Positions 38,809 through 50,665 of a DNA stretch of 64,000 bases are shown one piece after another. This stretch comes from Pasteurellaceae bacterium LFhippo2. GTDB taxonomy: Bacteria; Pseudomonadota; Gammaproteobacteria; Enterobacterales; Pasteurellaceae. Location of the stretch: the NCBI GenBank assembly GCA_029852775.1, contig LEKJ01000028.1, positions 1-64,000 on the forward strand. Reading direction: 5' to 3'. Numbering within the stretch: position 1 is the stretch's first letter; every line of letters begins with the position of its first letter. A program made the position numbers and the translations under genes. A model generated the notes under the pieces. It did not search any database. It was not told where the DNA came from and saw nothing but the letters and a program-made list of their open reading frames with translations.

Positions 38809-39246
38809 ATGATGGAATATCTTTCAGGTTGGACTCTTTGGCTAATTTTAGGTTTTGCATTGCTTATCCTTGAATTAGTTATCCCTGGCGTTTTTGTTAT
38901 GTGGCTAGGTTTTGCAGCGATTATTGTTGCTCTATTTGTTGGATTAGTATCGGATATTTCTTTTGCTATTCAAGTGACTATTTTTGCTATTCTTTCTATT
39001 GTATTCAGCTTGGCTTGGTGGAAATATCAGCATAGTAAAGATGAGATTGATGATAGACAAACAGAGTTAAATTCGCGAGATCACGTAATGCTTGGCACTC
39101 GAGGTACTATTGTTGAGATTTTAGAAAACGGTGTAGCACGTGGTAAGTTTGGTGATACCACTTGGCGAGTTATGGGCGAGAATCTCCAAGTTGGGGATAC
39201 AGTTGAAGTGATTCGCGTTGATGGGATTACGTTGTTTGTAAAATAA
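38809..39246 (+). CDS. NfeD family membrane protein (YbbJ-like)
   Basis: The 145-residue product has two or three hydrophobic N-terminal segments (about 9-72) and a C-terminal OB-fold soluble domain (GTRGTIVEILENGVARGKFGDTTWRV). Short NfeD proteins of this type partner SPFH scaffolds such as QmcA. AGGAGAAAA precedes two consecutive ATG codons. Confidence 0.92.
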   Translation: MMEYLSGWTLWLILGFALLILELVIPGVFVMWLGFAAIIVALFVGLVSDISFAIQVTIFAILSIVFSLAWWKYQHSKDEIDDRQTELNSRDHVMLGTRGTIVEILENGVARGKFGDTTWRVMGENLQVGDTVEVIRVDGITLFVK

Positions 39247-39283
39247 GGACAAAATTTTTCTTTTCAGATGGTTATATCTAAAA

Positions 39284-39364
39284 GGACAGGCATAAAGTCT
39301 GTCCCTACAATAGATTTCGTTAATAATTTAAGGCTCAAACATAGCATTTTTGTGTTTGAGCCTT
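39284..39364. terminator. Short palindrome and terminator between nfeD and the SulP gene
   Basis: GGACAGG...GTCTGTCCCTACA (39284-39309) is a decayed half of the REP-like family. At 39330-39364 AAGGCTCAAACA pairs with TGTTTGAGCCTT, followed by TATT on the plus strand, a good terminator for nfeD and possibly for sulP from the other side. An uptake sequence with full T-rich flanks follows at 39369-39401. Confidence 0.75.
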
Positions 39365-39416
39365 TATTACAAGCGGTTCGATTTAGCAAAAATTTTGCAA
39401 ATGCTCATTTTTAGGT

Positions 39417-40970
39417 CTAAATTCGGCTCTTATGCTCTACACGAACATTGGTATGCTCAACTCCTTCTTGGTGTTCGTAATCGTATTTAAAACCACGCAA
39501 TTTCACTTGAATATTATTCTCTTGGGCATACACATTAGTGAAATCTTCCAATAGTTCTAATACATCGCTTGCAATATAAAGAGCGCGTTCTGCGTTAATA
39601 GTAATTTTCGAATTTGGCTGAATATTTTTGAGCGTTTTCTTAATTGCAGCTTTGTTTAAGAAAGAGACTTCTTCACCTAATTCAAGCACTATTTCATCGG
39701 CTTCTTCTAACTCTTCGCGGCTTAAATAGTAAGCTCGTTTCATATTGCCGTGTAGGATAAATAAAATGCTGATTATTAAACCTAATCCAACACCTTTCAA
39801 TAAGTCAAAAGCGACAACTGCGCCCATTGTTGCGACAAATGGAATAAACTGATAAATCCCTTTTTGCCAAAAATGTTTATAAACCGCAGGCTTGGTTAGG
39901 TTATAACCTACTAAAATCAATACCGCAGCAAGAGATGCCAAAGGAATTTGATTGAGTAGGCTAGGAATAGAAACTACACAAACCAATAGCAATAAACCGT
40001 GAATAATTGCAGAAAGTTTGTGGGTTGCACCTGAATTTGCATTTGCAGATGAACGTACGATTACCGATGTCATTGGTAGACCACCGATTAGGGACGCAAT
40101 GAAATTACCAATACCTTGAGTTCGTAATTCTTGGTTAGTGTCTGTGATACGGCGATGTTGGTCTAGGCGATCTGCCGCTTCGATAGATAGCAATGTTTCA
40201 ATTGACGCCACAGCAGCAATAGTTGCACCTGTAATCCAAACATAACTATTACTCAAACCAGAAAAATCAGGCAAGCGAATTAAGCTCTGCGCTTCTTCCA
40301 AAGAATGGATATTTGGTAGCTGAACGAGCTGAGTTGCTGGAATTGCAAGTGGTGTATCGAAAAAGATAAAAAGATTATTTAATGCGATTCCCACAAATAC
40401 CGCAATTAATGCTGAAGGCAGAAGTTTAAGTTTTTTTAGACGAGGATTGCGATCCCAACCTAAAATAATAGCAATAGAAACAAGGGCAACAAGAACAGAG
40501 CCTAAATGAATATGACTAGTATCTTTTGCAATCTCTAGTAAATTTAAACTAGAACCAAGCGCAAATGGAATTTCTTTAAGAACAATAAGAACACCAATCC
40601 CTGCCAACATACCTTCAATAACTGCGACGGGAATATAGTTTGTGATACTGCCTGCACGCAGAAAGCCTAGCGTGAATTGTAATAAGCCAGCGACTAAACC
40701 TGCACAAAGAAATAATTCAAAGGAGCCAAGTTCAGTTATTGCTGCAAGAACAATTGCTACAAGCCCAGCAGCGGGGCCAGAAACACTAATATGTGAGGTA
40801 CTTAATGCGCCAATAATAATACCGCCGACAATGCCCGAAACAATCCCAGAAAGCGGTGGCGCGCCAGACGCTAAAGCAATCCCCAAGCAGAGTGGTAATG
40901 CGACTAAAAATACGACAAGACCTGATGAAAAGTTTTGTTTAAGTAGCTGTCCTTTTGTTGCTGTACTCAT
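39417..40970 (-). CDS. SulP family anion transporter
   Basis: Polytopic transporter of 517 residues, about 11-12 hydrophobic segments up to about residue 405, then a short STAS-like cytoplasmic domain (about 425-505). Family blocks: FLVALPLCLGIALASGAPP, SGPAAGLVAIVLAAI and GLPMTSVIVRSSANANSGA. It resembles the bicarbonate/sulfate branch of SulP (BicA-like). No carbonic anhydrase or sulfur gene is adjacent, so the substrate is not decided by context. Confidence 0.9.
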   Translation of the reverse strand: MSTATKGQLLKQNFSSGLVVFLVALPLCLGIALASGAPPLSGIVSGIVGGIIIGALSTSHISVSGPAAGLVAIVLAAITELGSFELFLCAGLVAGLLQFTLGFLRAGSITNYIPVAVIEGMLAGIGVLIVLKEIPFALGSSLNLLEIAKDTSHIHLGSVLVALVSIAIILGWDRNPRLKKLKLLPSALIAVFVGIALNNLFIFFDTPLAIPATQLVQLPNIHSLEEAQSLIRLPDFSGLSNSYVWITGATIAAVASIETLLSIEAADRLDQHRRITDTNQELRTQGIGNFIASLIGGLPMTSVIVRSSANANSGATHKLSAIIHGLLLLVCVVSIPSLLNQIPLASLAAVLILVGYNLTKPAVYKHFWQKGIYQFIPFVATMGAVVAFDLLKGVGLGLIISILFILHGNMKRAYYLSREELEEADEIVLELGEEVSFLNKAAIKKTLKNIQPNSKITINAERALYIASDVLELLEDFTNVYAQENNIQVKLRGFKYDYEHQEGVEHTNVRVEHKSRI

Positions 40971-40999
40971 ATAGACTCACTTTTTATTATTGTTATTTC

Positions 41000-41249
41000 C
41001 GGTACTATGTAGCTGTTGCATAAATCTAAAATTTTGATTCCCTTAGCTCTCTCCCTTTGGGAGAGAGACAGCGAAAATTGCGTTCAGCAATTTTTGCAGA
41101 GAGAGGGGAAAAAACAGTAGTATTTCTAGGATATATTGCAAATAGTCCTCTCCCTGACCTACGGTGCTGAACGCACCTCCGGTCTGTCCCTCTCCCGTAA
41201 ACGTGAGAGGGGGTAAGAAAATATTTTGTACAATTACTACATAATTTCG
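41000..41249 (+). mobile_element. MITE-like element, copy B, with 8-bp target duplication
   Basis: A 250-base element with imperfect terminal inverted repeats: left CGGTACTATGTAGC, right (reverse complement) CGAAATTATGTAGT, 17 of the first 25 bases matching. It is flanked by the direct repeat GTTATTTC at 40992-40999 and 41250-41257. The interior contains several nested hairpins and no coding sequence. The uptake-like core seen in copies A and C is decayed here (ACAGTAGTA at 41114). Confidence 0.9.
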
Positions 41250-41381
41250 GTTATTTCTTTGTTTCCACAAGGATTTATTTTAGAGCGCCCATTTTATCTC
41301 TTTTTTGATTTAGGAAGTTTGGCATAAATCATAATTTTTTCATAAATTGAAAAAATTATAAGGTGAATTATCTTGAAATAC

Positions 41382-41412
41382 AAAAAAGCCTTCTTAAAAA
41401 TAAGAAGGCTTT
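41382..41412 (-). terminator. Terminator of recD
   Basis: AAAGCCTTCTTA and TAAGAAGGCTTT pair around AAAA; on the minus strand TTTTTTG follows. It is eight bases after the recD stop. The gap between it and the MITE (41258-41381) is AT-rich with no other feature visible. Confidence 0.9.
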
Positions 41413-41419
41413 GGCAATA

Positions 41420-43405
41420 TTAACTAAGTTTCAATAACTGCTCTTTTAAACCACTTTGACGTTGAACTTTGGCTTGTACAGCCGATTTCCAAATATACTC
41501 ATCACCAAACAAGGTAAATTTCAATTTTGCACGAGTTACTGCGGTATAAAGTAGCTCTTTGGTAAGAACTGGTGCGGTTGTCTGTGGCATAACGAGTAAC
41601 GTATGTTCAAATTCCGAACCTTGCGATTTGTGCACCGTCATAATATAGGCTGGTTCATAATCTGGCACGCGGTTTAATGAAAGATTTAAAAAACCTTCTT
41701 CATTATCAAAAGGCGTATCGAAGTAAACGCGTAAGTTATCTTTACCTTTAAGATCTGGCAAGATAATCCCAATATCGCCACTAAATACGTGATTTTGTGG
41801 CGAGTTTTCTGTAATCAAAATCGGCTTACCTAAATAGCTATCGCGATGTTGATTAAATTGGATAAGTCCCGCTTTTTTTAGACCATCGGCAATATGTTGA
41901 TTAAGGCGTTCCACACCAAGTTCACTGACACGCAAAGCCGCAAGGAAGCGAACCTTTTGGAAAGCGTCAAAAATCTGTTTTACTGACACATTATTCGGAG
42001 ATTTTGCCCGTTGCTTAACTAATTCTAAGTAGTCTGTATATAATTTTTTGGCTTCTTCCACAACTAGACTTACACATTTTTCTGTCCATAAACGCTGTTC
42101 TGCAAACTCTTTCGTTTTTGGATAAGTGGTTAAGGCTAAATCACCTAATGGATTTTGTGTGAGCCATTCCCAGCTCTCTTTGGCTTGTTGCCCATTAATC
42201 GCAGCGGCAAGTTTGCCAATTCCTGATGTTTCGGTAAAACGGAAACTACGACGTAAGTGGCAAAGAGAATCGCAAATTTGTGGTACTGACTGATTTTGCG
42301 AAAAGATATCATAACCTGTCGCTTTGGTAACATAGTCGCTATGTTGCTGGCTGTAGCCAAGTGTAATTAATTCGCCAAGTTCTCCCATTAAATTTCCAGC
42401 TTCAACAGATGCAAGCTGATCTTTATCGCCTAATAGAATTAAGCGAGTAGAAGGTTTCAGCGCATTACATAATTTTTCCATCATAAACAGATCGATCATT
42501 GATGCTTCATCCACGACAAGTAGATCAATATGTAATGGATTGTTCTGATTATGGCGTGGCGTGTCGCTATTTGGATTGATTCCTAACAGACGGTGAATCG
42601 TCGATGCTTTAGTTGGAAGTTCATCTCTATTTAAGTTTAAAGAACTAAAGCTATTTTGAATCGATTCCACTAAACGAGCCGCCGCTTTACCTGTTGGCGC
42701 TGCTAAAGCAATTTTAAGTAAAGGTAAATTGAGCGCTTGCTGTTTTAGCTGTAAAGAGGCGATTAATTTGGCAACAGTGGTTGTTTTCCCCGTACCCGGA
42801 CCGCCAGAAATAATACTAAATGGCTTAACTAAAGCTGTTGCGGCTGCGATCTTTTGCCAGTCGATTTCGTTATTTTTCTCGTTCTTATCCTTGATAAAGA
42901 AGTGATTCAAAATGTTGAAATCAAGTTCTGGAGCTGCAAAATTTTGTGAAACATTGACCGCTTGTTGTAAGTAGTTAGCAATGCGATTTTCAGCTTGCCA
43001 GTAGCGGTAGAAATAGAGTCGATCATTTTGAAAGAGTAGCGGTGTCACTTTTTCAGGACTTTTGCTAAAGGCGATATGATTTTCCAATGCAGTTTGCCAT
43101 TCAACCGGTCTGATTTGACCAATTTTTTGCAAAATCTCACTGTAAAAATCACGTTTCGTTTGTGATTCTTCTTCAGTTAGTTTTTTTAATCCAAATGGAT
43201 TTTCTGCAGCTGCTGTATGCAAATTGATACAACTATTTCCTTGCAAAGCATTAAATGAAACCAATGCTGAGAGCAAAACAGCTAGATTTTTTTGTTGTGA
43301 TGTGTATTGATAATCTTGCTGTTTGTTATCAATCAATTTAGCAAATTGGTAGCTGATTTGAGAAATAATTTTTTGGTCAGTTAAGTCTTGAAGTAGCTTT
43401 AGCAT
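41420..43405 (-). CDS. recD: Exodeoxyribonuclease V alpha subunit RecD
   Basis: 5'-3' helicase motor of RecBCD, which resects double-strand breaks. The 661 residues (E. coli 608) show Walker A GGPGTGKTTTVA, TGKAAARLVESI, motif II LLVVDEASMID, GDKDQLASVEAG and the late helicase motifs YIMTVHKSQGSEF and YTAVTRAK. The start has no strong ribosome site. recB and recC are not in the window, so recD is separate from them. It carries an uptake core at 42956. Confidence 0.96.
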   Translation of the reverse strand: MLKLLQDLTDQKIISQISYQFAKLIDNKQQDYQYTSQQKNLAVLLSALVSFNALQGNSCINLHTAAAENPFGLKKLTEEESQTKRDFYSEILQKIGQIRPVEWQTALENHIAFSKSPEKVTPLLFQNDRLYFYRYWQAENRIANYLQQAVNVSQNFAAPELDFNILNHFFIKDKNEKNNEIDWQKIAAATALVKPFSIISGGPGTGKTTTVAKLIASLQLKQQALNLPLLKIALAAPTGKAAARLVESIQNSFSSLNLNRDELPTKASTIHRLLGINPNSDTPRHNQNNPLHIDLLVVDEASMIDLFMMEKLCNALKPSTRLILLGDKDQLASVEAGNLMGELGELITLGYSQQHSDYVTKATGYDIFSQNQSVPQICDSLCHLRRSFRFTETSGIGKLAAAINGQQAKESWEWLTQNPLGDLALTTYPKTKEFAEQRLWTEKCVSLVVEEAKKLYTDYLELVKQRAKSPNNVSVKQIFDAFQKVRFLAALRVSELGVERLNQHIADGLKKAGLIQFNQHRDSYLGKPILITENSPQNHVFSGDIGIILPDLKGKDNLRVYFDTPFDNEEGFLNLSLNRVPDYEPAYIMTVHKSQGSEFEHTLLVMPQTTAPVLTKELLYTAVTRAKLKFTLFGDEYIWKSAVQAKVQRQSGLKEQLLKLS

Positions 43406-43447
43406 AATTGAATTACTCTATAGAAAAGGCTGTGGGGAGAGTATATA

Positions 43448-43477
43448 AAAAAATCCACGCAAATGCGTGGATTTTTT
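43448..43477 (-). terminator. Terminator of pyk
   Basis: ATCCACGCA and TGCGTGGAT with six A and six T on either side, loop AA/AT; located 23 bases after the pyk stop. It is symmetrical and could work both ways. Confidence 0.9.
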
Positions 43478-43500
43478 CAATTATTTATCTGCTTTAGTGA

Positions 43501-44937
43501 TTAAGCAACGCGTAAAATACGGCAAGTATTTGTACCGCTTTGTTTTAATTCATCACCGTGAGTTAAAAGAACTAAATCGCCAGAAGATAAGTGACCTTGA
43601 ACTTTTAATAACTCTAATGCGATTCTTGCGCCATCAACTGTACGGCTGTCGTGTTCGTAGTAAACTGGAGTTACACCACGGTATAACGCACAACGGTTTA
43701 ATGCTTGCTCGTGACGAGAAAGAGCGAAGATTGGTAAACCAGAGCTAATACGGCTCATTAATTTCGCTGTTTCACCAGAGTGTGTTAATGCGATGATTGC
43801 TGATACGCCTTCTAAGTGGTTAGCTGTATACATTGCAGACATTGCAACCGCTTCATCTACGCTAGAGAATGTATCTTCCATACGGTGACGAGAGATGTTA
43901 ATGCTTGGCATTGTTTCTGCACCGATACATACTTCAGCCATTGATTTAACAGTTTCAACTGGGTAATCGCCGTTTGCTGTTTCGCCTGAAAGCATTACCG
44001 CGTCAGTACCATCTAATACTGCGTTCGCAACGTCCATAACTTCTGCACGAGTTGGCATAGGTTTTTTGATCATTGATTCCATCATTTGCGTTGCAGTGAT
44101 AACGACACGGTTTAATTTACGTGAACGACGGATTAATTTTTTCTGTACGCCAACTAACGCAGCGTCTCCGATTTCAACACCTAAGTCACCACGCGCAACC
44201 ATGATTACATCAGCACCTAAGATGATGTCATTCATCGCTTCTTCTGTTGCTACAGTTTCAGCACGTTCAACTTTCGCAACGATTTTAGTTTCTAAACCAG
44301 CTGCTAATGCTAATTCACGTGCGTAGTTTAAGTCTGCGCTTGATTGTGGGAATGATACCGCTAAGTAATCCACGCCAATTTTCGCAGCTAATTTGATGTC
44401 TTCTTTATCTTTGTCTGTTAATGCTGGTGCTGATAAACCACCGCCTAATTTGTTGATACCCTTATTGTTTGATAAAGGGCCACCAACAGTTACTTCAGTA
44501 AATACTTTAGCTCCATCGATTGAAAGTACACGTAATTGAACGTTACCGTCATCTAATAATAAGATATCACCCGGAACAACATCATTTGGAAGGTTTTTGT
44601 AGTCTAAGCCCACTGCGCCTTGGTGACCTTCACCACGTGGTAATTCTGCGTCTAAAGTGAATTTATCACCGATATTTAAGAAGATTTTGCCTTCTTTAAA
44701 GGTTGAAACGCGGATTTTTGGACCTTGTAAGTCTCCTAAGATAGCAACGTGTTTGCCTAAACGTTTAGCAATTTCGCGAACTTTAATTGCGCGGTCGATA
44801 TGATCTTGTGGAACGCCATGAGAGAAGTTCATACGAACCATATTTGCACCAGCTGCGATGATTTTTTCTAATGTATCGCCACGATCCGTTGCAGGGCCCA
44901 TTGTACAAACGATTTTGGTTCTTCTTTGTTTAGTCAT
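43501..44937 (-). CDS. pykA: Pyruvate kinase (PykA type)
   Basis: Last step of glycolysis. The 478 residues start [23 protein letters not shown], as in E. coli PykA (480), and contain the catalytic signature with Lys ([11 protein letters not shown]), the metal-site block [16 protein letters not shown], and [17 protein letters not shown] precedes the ATG at a slightly long spacing. Single gene with its own terminator. Confidence 0.96.
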   Translation of the reverse strand: MTKQRRTKIVCTMGPATDRGDTLEKIIAAGANMVRMNFSHGVPQDHIDRAIKVREIAKRLGKHVAILGDLQGPKIRVSTFKEGKIFLNIGDKFTLDAELPRGEGHQGAVGLDYKNLPNDVVPGDILLLDDGNVQLRVLSIDGAKVFTEVTVGGPLSNNKGINKLGGGLSAPALTDKDKEDIKLAAKIGVDYLAVSFPQSSADLNYARELALAAGLETKIVAKVERAETVATEEAMNDIILGADVIMVARGDLGVEIGDAALVGVQKKLIRRSRKLNRVVITATQMMESMIKKPMPTRAEVMDVANAVLDGTDAVMLSGETANGDYPVETVKSMAEVCIGAETMPSINISRHRMEDTFSSVDEAVAMSAMYTANHLEGVSAIIALTHSGETAKLMSRISSGLPIFALSRHEQALNRCALYRGVTPVYYEHDSRTVDGARIALELLKVQGHLSSGDLVLLTHGDELKQSGTNTCRILRVA

Positions 44938-45098
44938 TATTTTATTGCTCCATTGATTGATTATTTAAAAGTAGAAACTGGGATATATTTAGGCAAGGAA
45001 TTTACAAATATCTTTAACTGCGGACTTGCCATTACACAAAACGAATAGCATTATACGCCCAAATTAAAAGAGTTCAAATAAGCACAACGGAGCGAACA

Positions 45099-45587
45099 AT
45101 GAATATTTGGATAATGCGTCATGGTGAAGCAGGCTTTAATGCACAAACTGACAAAGAGAGAACACTCACTTCTTCTGGTGAAACAATGGCATTTAAACAA
45201 GGTCAATGGCTAGGAAAATATCTTTTAGAACAAAGAGTTACGCTAGATAAAGTGATCGTTAGTCCTTATCTAAGAACCCTGCAAACATTAAGTTGTTTAG
45301 AAAAAGGCTTACAAGCGGTTAATTTTTCGCAAAGTTTTGCAAATATTAGTGAAGAGTGGGAAGGGATAACTCCTTACGGGGATTCGGACAATGTGGTTGA
45401 TTATTTGCGCTTTTTACGCGAAGAAGGCGCCCAAAATGTGCTAATTATTTCGCATTTGCCACTTGTATTTGATCTAGTTCAAGCTTTAACGAATTATAAG
45501 GAGAGTGTGAACTTTTATCCTGCGGTGATTGCAGAAATTGAGTGGAAAATAGACAAAGGCCGTTTGGTTGTGGCGGAGTATCCTTAG
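45099..45587 (+). CDS. sixA: Phosphohistidine phosphatase SixA
   Basis: Removes phosphate from histidine in the nitrogen PTS or ArcB phosphotransfer domains. The 162 residues start MNIWIMRHGEA with the RHG catalytic motif at 7-9, followed by SPYLRTLQT and a later ISHLPLV with the second catalytic His. GGAGCGAAC precedes the ATG. Copy C of the MITE lies nine bases after the stop. An uptake core with flanks is at 45311. Confidence 0.94.
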   Translation: MNIWIMRHGEAGFNAQTDKERTLTSSGETMAFKQGQWLGKYLLEQRVTLDKVIVSPYLRTLQTLSCLEKGLQAVNFSQSFANISEEWEGITPYGDSDNVVDYLRFLREEGAQNVLIISHLPLVFDLVQALTNYKESVNFYPAVIAEIEWKIDKGRLVVAEYP

Positions 45588-45595
45588 AAATTGAA

Positions 45596-45846
45596 CGGTA
45601 TTATACTGGAGTTGCACAAATCGAAAATTTTTATTCTCTTAACTCTCTCCCTTTGGGAGAGAGACAGCAAAAATTGCGTTCAGCAATTTTTGCAGAGAGA
45701 GGGGAAACAAGCGGTGATATTTCTGAGATATTTTGCAAATTACCCTCTCCCTGACCTACGGTGCTGGACGCACCTTCGGTCTGTCCCTCTCCCGTAAACG
45801 GGAGAGGGGGCAGAAAAATACTTTATGCAGTTGCTACATAATTTCG
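45596..45846 (+). mobile_element. MITE-like element, copy C, with imperfect 8-bp target duplication and an uptake sequence
   Basis: Same element as copies A and B; 251 bases from CGGTATTATACTGG to CTACATAATTTCG. The flanks are AAATTGAA (45588-45595) and AAATTGGA (45847-45854), seven of eight bases equal. In the middle, ACAAGCGGT (45707-45715) followed by ATTT and TTTTGCAAAT is an intact uptake sequence. It lies exactly between the stops of sixA and leuB and may serve as their terminator through its hairpins. Confidence 0.92.
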
Positions 45847-45854
45847 AAATTGGA

Positions 45855-46940
<1,086 letters not shown>

Positions 46941-47060
46941 TTAAATAATTATTAAAAGTAAGAAAGACGCTAATATAAAACATTTTTTTAGAAAATGGGG
47001 GATTTTTTGCAGACAAACTTTAATTTCGGCTAGAATATAGCAAGATTTGGAGATTTTTAT

Positions 47061-47291
47061 ATGAAACAGACCGCTTGTAAGCTTGGATTTTTATTGATAT
47101 TAGCCAGTTGTCTTTCTGGGTGTGGCACCATTATTAGTATGATGAATGAAGATCACTCTGTTTATGCGGGTGTTTCGCGAGATTTTAAAGCGATTCAGCA
47201 AGGAGGCGTTGTGGGGGTGTTAGCTGTAGTCGATTTACCGTTGAGTTTTGTGTTAGATACATTGATGTTGCCAGTGACATTAAGTAATTAA
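47061..47291 (+). CDS. YceK/YidQ family lipoprotein
   Basis: A 76-residue outer-membrane-type lipoprotein (DUF1375). Signal and lipobox CLSGCG with the modified Cys at 21; then GTIISMMNE, YAGVSRDF and the conserved end VVDLPLSFVLDTLMLPVTL. The function is not known. The uptake core GACCGCTTGT at 47069-47078 forms part of the signal peptide codons. Confidence 0.88.
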   Translation: MKQTACKLGFLLILASCLSGCGTIISMMNEDHSVYAGVSRDFKAIQQGGVVGVLAVVDLPLSFVLDTLMLPVTLSN

Positions 47292-47301
47292 CATTAATTT
47301 C

Positions 47302-47336
47302 AGGAGCGTGCTGTGCACGCCCGCGGGGTCCCTACA
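47302..47336. repeat. Truncated hybrid REP-like element overlapping the ubiG end
   Basis: AGGAGCGTGCTGTGCACGCCCGCG matches the left half of the GGGGCG type, but the right half is cut to GGGTCCCTACA of the other type. Its right end provides the last codon and stop of ubiG. Confidence 0.75.
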
Positions 47337-48045
47337 GAACAGGTTTTACCATAGCAATATAATTACAACTTACATCTTTATTTAACCAAAACTTTTCAGT
47401 TAAAGGGTTAAAGTGATAACCAACCATCTCTTCACAAGCTAATTCTGCTTGATCGCACCAGTTGAGTAGTTCTGCTGGTTTGATAAATTTCTCAAATTCA
47501 TGAGTGCCTTTTGGCAACATCTTCAACACATATTCCGCCCCGATAATCACTAGCATATAAGCTTTTAATGTGCGGTTGATTGTTGAGAAAAACAGAACGC
47601 CATCTGGTTTTAATAATGCTTTACAGCTCTGAATAATTGAAAGCGGATCAGGCACATGTTCCAACATTTCCATACAGGTAATGACATCAAACTTTTCGGC
47701 ATTTTGAGCTTGTTGTTCGGCAAGAAATTGTTCAATAGTCGTTTGTCGATAATCAACCGAAACACTACTTTGTTCTGCATGTTGTTTAGCAATTTCTAGG
47801 GGCATGGTTGTCATATCAATACCTGTCACATTTGCGCCTAGTTTTGCCATAGACTCACTTAAAATCCCGCCACCACAGCCAACATCCAGCACTTTTTTAC
47901 CATATAAGCCATTGGATTTTTCTGCAATATAAGCAAGACGAAGTGGGTTAAGGAGGTGAATAGGTTTGAAATCCCCTTTAGGATCCCACCAACTTTTAGC
48001 CATTTTTTCGAATTTTGCGATTTCGTTTTGGTCTACATTGTTCAT
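47332..48045 (-). CDS. ubiG: Ubiquinone biosynthesis O-methyltransferase
   Basis: Does both O-methylations of ubiquinone synthesis. The 237 residues show the start [19 protein letters not shown], the AdoMet loop [26 protein letters not shown] and EMLEHVPDP, and the membrane-association segment HEFEKFIKP. Single gene on the minus strand, divergent from gdhA. Confidence 0.96.
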   Translation of the reverse strand: MNNVDQNEIAKFEKMAKSWWDPKGDFKPIHLLNPLRLAYIAEKSNGLYGKKVLDVGCGGGILSESMAKLGANVTGIDMTTMPLEIAKQHAEQSSVSVDYRQTTIEQFLAEQQAQNAEKFDVITCMEMLEHVPDPLSIIQSCKALLKPDGVLFFSTINRTLKAYMLVIIGAEYVLKMLPKGTHEFEKFIKPAELLNWCDQAELACEEMVGYHFNPLTEKFWLNKDVSCNYIAMVKPVL

Positions 48046-48252
48046 AATGATTAGTTTTTTTAATGATGAATGACGTTTATTCTACCTGAAATTACAAAAA
48101 ATAGCGAAGAAAGCGGTGGTAAAGCTTAAAAAAGCAGCAATTAAACTTAATTTTTCTAATTTGAGCAATAAATTTTTCTAATTTCTATTTTCAAATAAAA
48201 AAAACATTGCTAGACTGCTAGCCATCCAAACAAACACACATCTTAATAATAA

Positions 48253-49611
<1,359 letters not shown>

Positions 49612-49676
49612 TTAGCGAGATAACATTTTAAAGAAAAATTATCTTTTGCCTAATTGATTGATTTAAAAGGAGACCG

Positions 49677-49717
49677 ATAATTCCATCCCAAGAGTTTGGG
49701 ATGGAATTATTTTTTTT
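49677..49717 (+). terminator. Terminator of gdhA
   Basis: ATAATTCCATCCCAA (49677-49691) pairs perfectly with TTGGGATGGAATTAT (49696-49710) and is followed by seven or more T. Confidence 0.93.
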
Positions 49718-49785
49718 ATAAAAAATTATTTTCATTTTATAAAAAAGAGTATTTGCATTTCATTTTTTTTTTTTATAATTGGGAA

Positions 49786-49891
49786 GTTTTACTGAGGTTT
49801 AAAACCCCTGAAGAAACAGTCAAATTACAAAGAAAATTTTATTTAAATTCCTTTATTAACTTGCCGAACATTTATGTTCGGCTTTTTTTTT
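49786..49891 (+). ncRNA. Candidate small RNA between gdhA and ppiB
   Basis: A perfect -10 TATAAT (49774-49779) with TTTGCA at 49752-49757 (16-base spacer) would start an RNA near 49786. The stretch has no convincing reading frame and ends in a compact intrinsic terminator, GCCGAACA-TTTA-TGTTCGGC (49863-49882) plus nine T, a typical Hfq-dependent small RNA end. A 5' structure is possible: ACTG pairs with CAGT, enclosing AGGTT-TAA-AACC. The separate gdhA terminator at 49677 means this second one serves another transcript. Length about 106 bases. I do not recognise a known small RNA family. Confidence 0.45.
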
Positions 49892-49903
49892 GTAAAAAAT
49901 CCC

Positions 49904-49935
49904 ATAAAAAAGACCGCTTGCAGAAACAAGCGGTC
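49904..49935 (-). terminator. Terminator of ppiB built from an inverted uptake-sequence pair
   Basis: GACCGCTTG (49912-49920), loop CAGAAA, CAAGCGGTC (49927-49935); minus-strand T-run TTTTTTA follows. The 48-base block 49889-49936 is identical to 5335-5382 except for one base. Confidence 0.87.
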
Positions 49936-49958
49936 AGATTCATCAAATAATTTGCAAA

Positions 49959-50468
49959 TTATGCAATAGTTACATTTTCAATAATAACATCTTCTTTTGG
50001 CACATCTTGGTGGAAGCCTTTGTTGCCAGTTTTAACGCCTTTGATTTTATCAACCACGTCCATACCTTCAACAACTTTACCAAATACTGCGTAGCCCCAT
50101 TCTTGAACCACAGTTTTGCCAAACATCTCTTTTGAACGGTAGTCTAAGAATGTGTTGTCTGCAACGTTGATAAAGAATTGTGAGCTTGCTGAATGTGGAT
50201 CAGAAGTACGAGCCATCGCTAAAGTACCACGCACATTGCTTAAGCCATTACTTGCTTCGTTTTGGATAGGTGCTTTAGTATTTTTTTCTGTCATACCTAC
50301 AGTCATACCACCACCTTGAATCATAAAACCGTCGATTACACGGTGGAAAATTGTGCCGTTATAGAAGCCTTCTTTGCAGTAATCTTCAAAGTTTTTTGCT
50401 GTTACAGGCGCTTTGTCGAAATCTAATTCGATTTTGATATCACCAAAATTAGTGTGTAATGTGATCAT
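49959..50468 (-). CDS. ppiB: Peptidyl-prolyl cis-trans isomerase B (cyclophilin)
   Basis: Cytoplasmic cyclophilin of 169 residues, no signal peptide. Visible: [32 protein letters not shown] with the catalytic Arg, and [16 protein letters not shown], and [23 protein letters not shown] precedes the ATG. Confidence 0.95.
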   Translation of the reverse strand: MITLHTNFGDIKIELDFDKAPVTAKNFEDYCKEGFYNGTIFHRVIDGFMIQGGGMTVGMTEKNTKAPIQNEASNGLSNVRGTLAMARTSDPHSASSQFFINVADNTFLDYRSKEMFGKTVVQEWGYAVFGKVVEGMDVVDKIKGVKTGNKGFHQDVPKEDVIIENVTIA

Positions 50469-50592
50469 TTGCTGTTCCTTTTTATTTGAGGGATAAATTC
50501 AGGGCGCTATTATTAAAAAGTTTCGGCTAAATTGCAAAAAAATCTCAAAATTAGAGCGCTTATTTGGTAAACTCGTCAACATTGTAATTAAA

Positions 50593-50638
50593 TGTAGGGA
50601 CAGGATGCTCGTGTTTGCGGGCGTATGCAGTCCCTACA
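50593..50638. repeat. REP-like palindromic element (GGGAC variant)
   Basis: TGTAGGGAC at the left and GTCCCTACA at the right enclose a centre that mixes both element types (GCGGGCGTATGC). It ends 27 bases before the cysS start. Confidence 0.82.
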
Positions 50639-50665
50639 ATCAATTTGTAAGAAACAGAGGACACT

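Noticed and set aside
41043-41270. Open frame in MITE copy B
   Set aside because: Not conserved in frame between copies; the element looks non-coding.
49696-49950. 84-codon open frame after gdhA
   Set aside because: It begins in one terminator, crosses a second and ends in a third; composition is that of AT-rich non-coding DNA.
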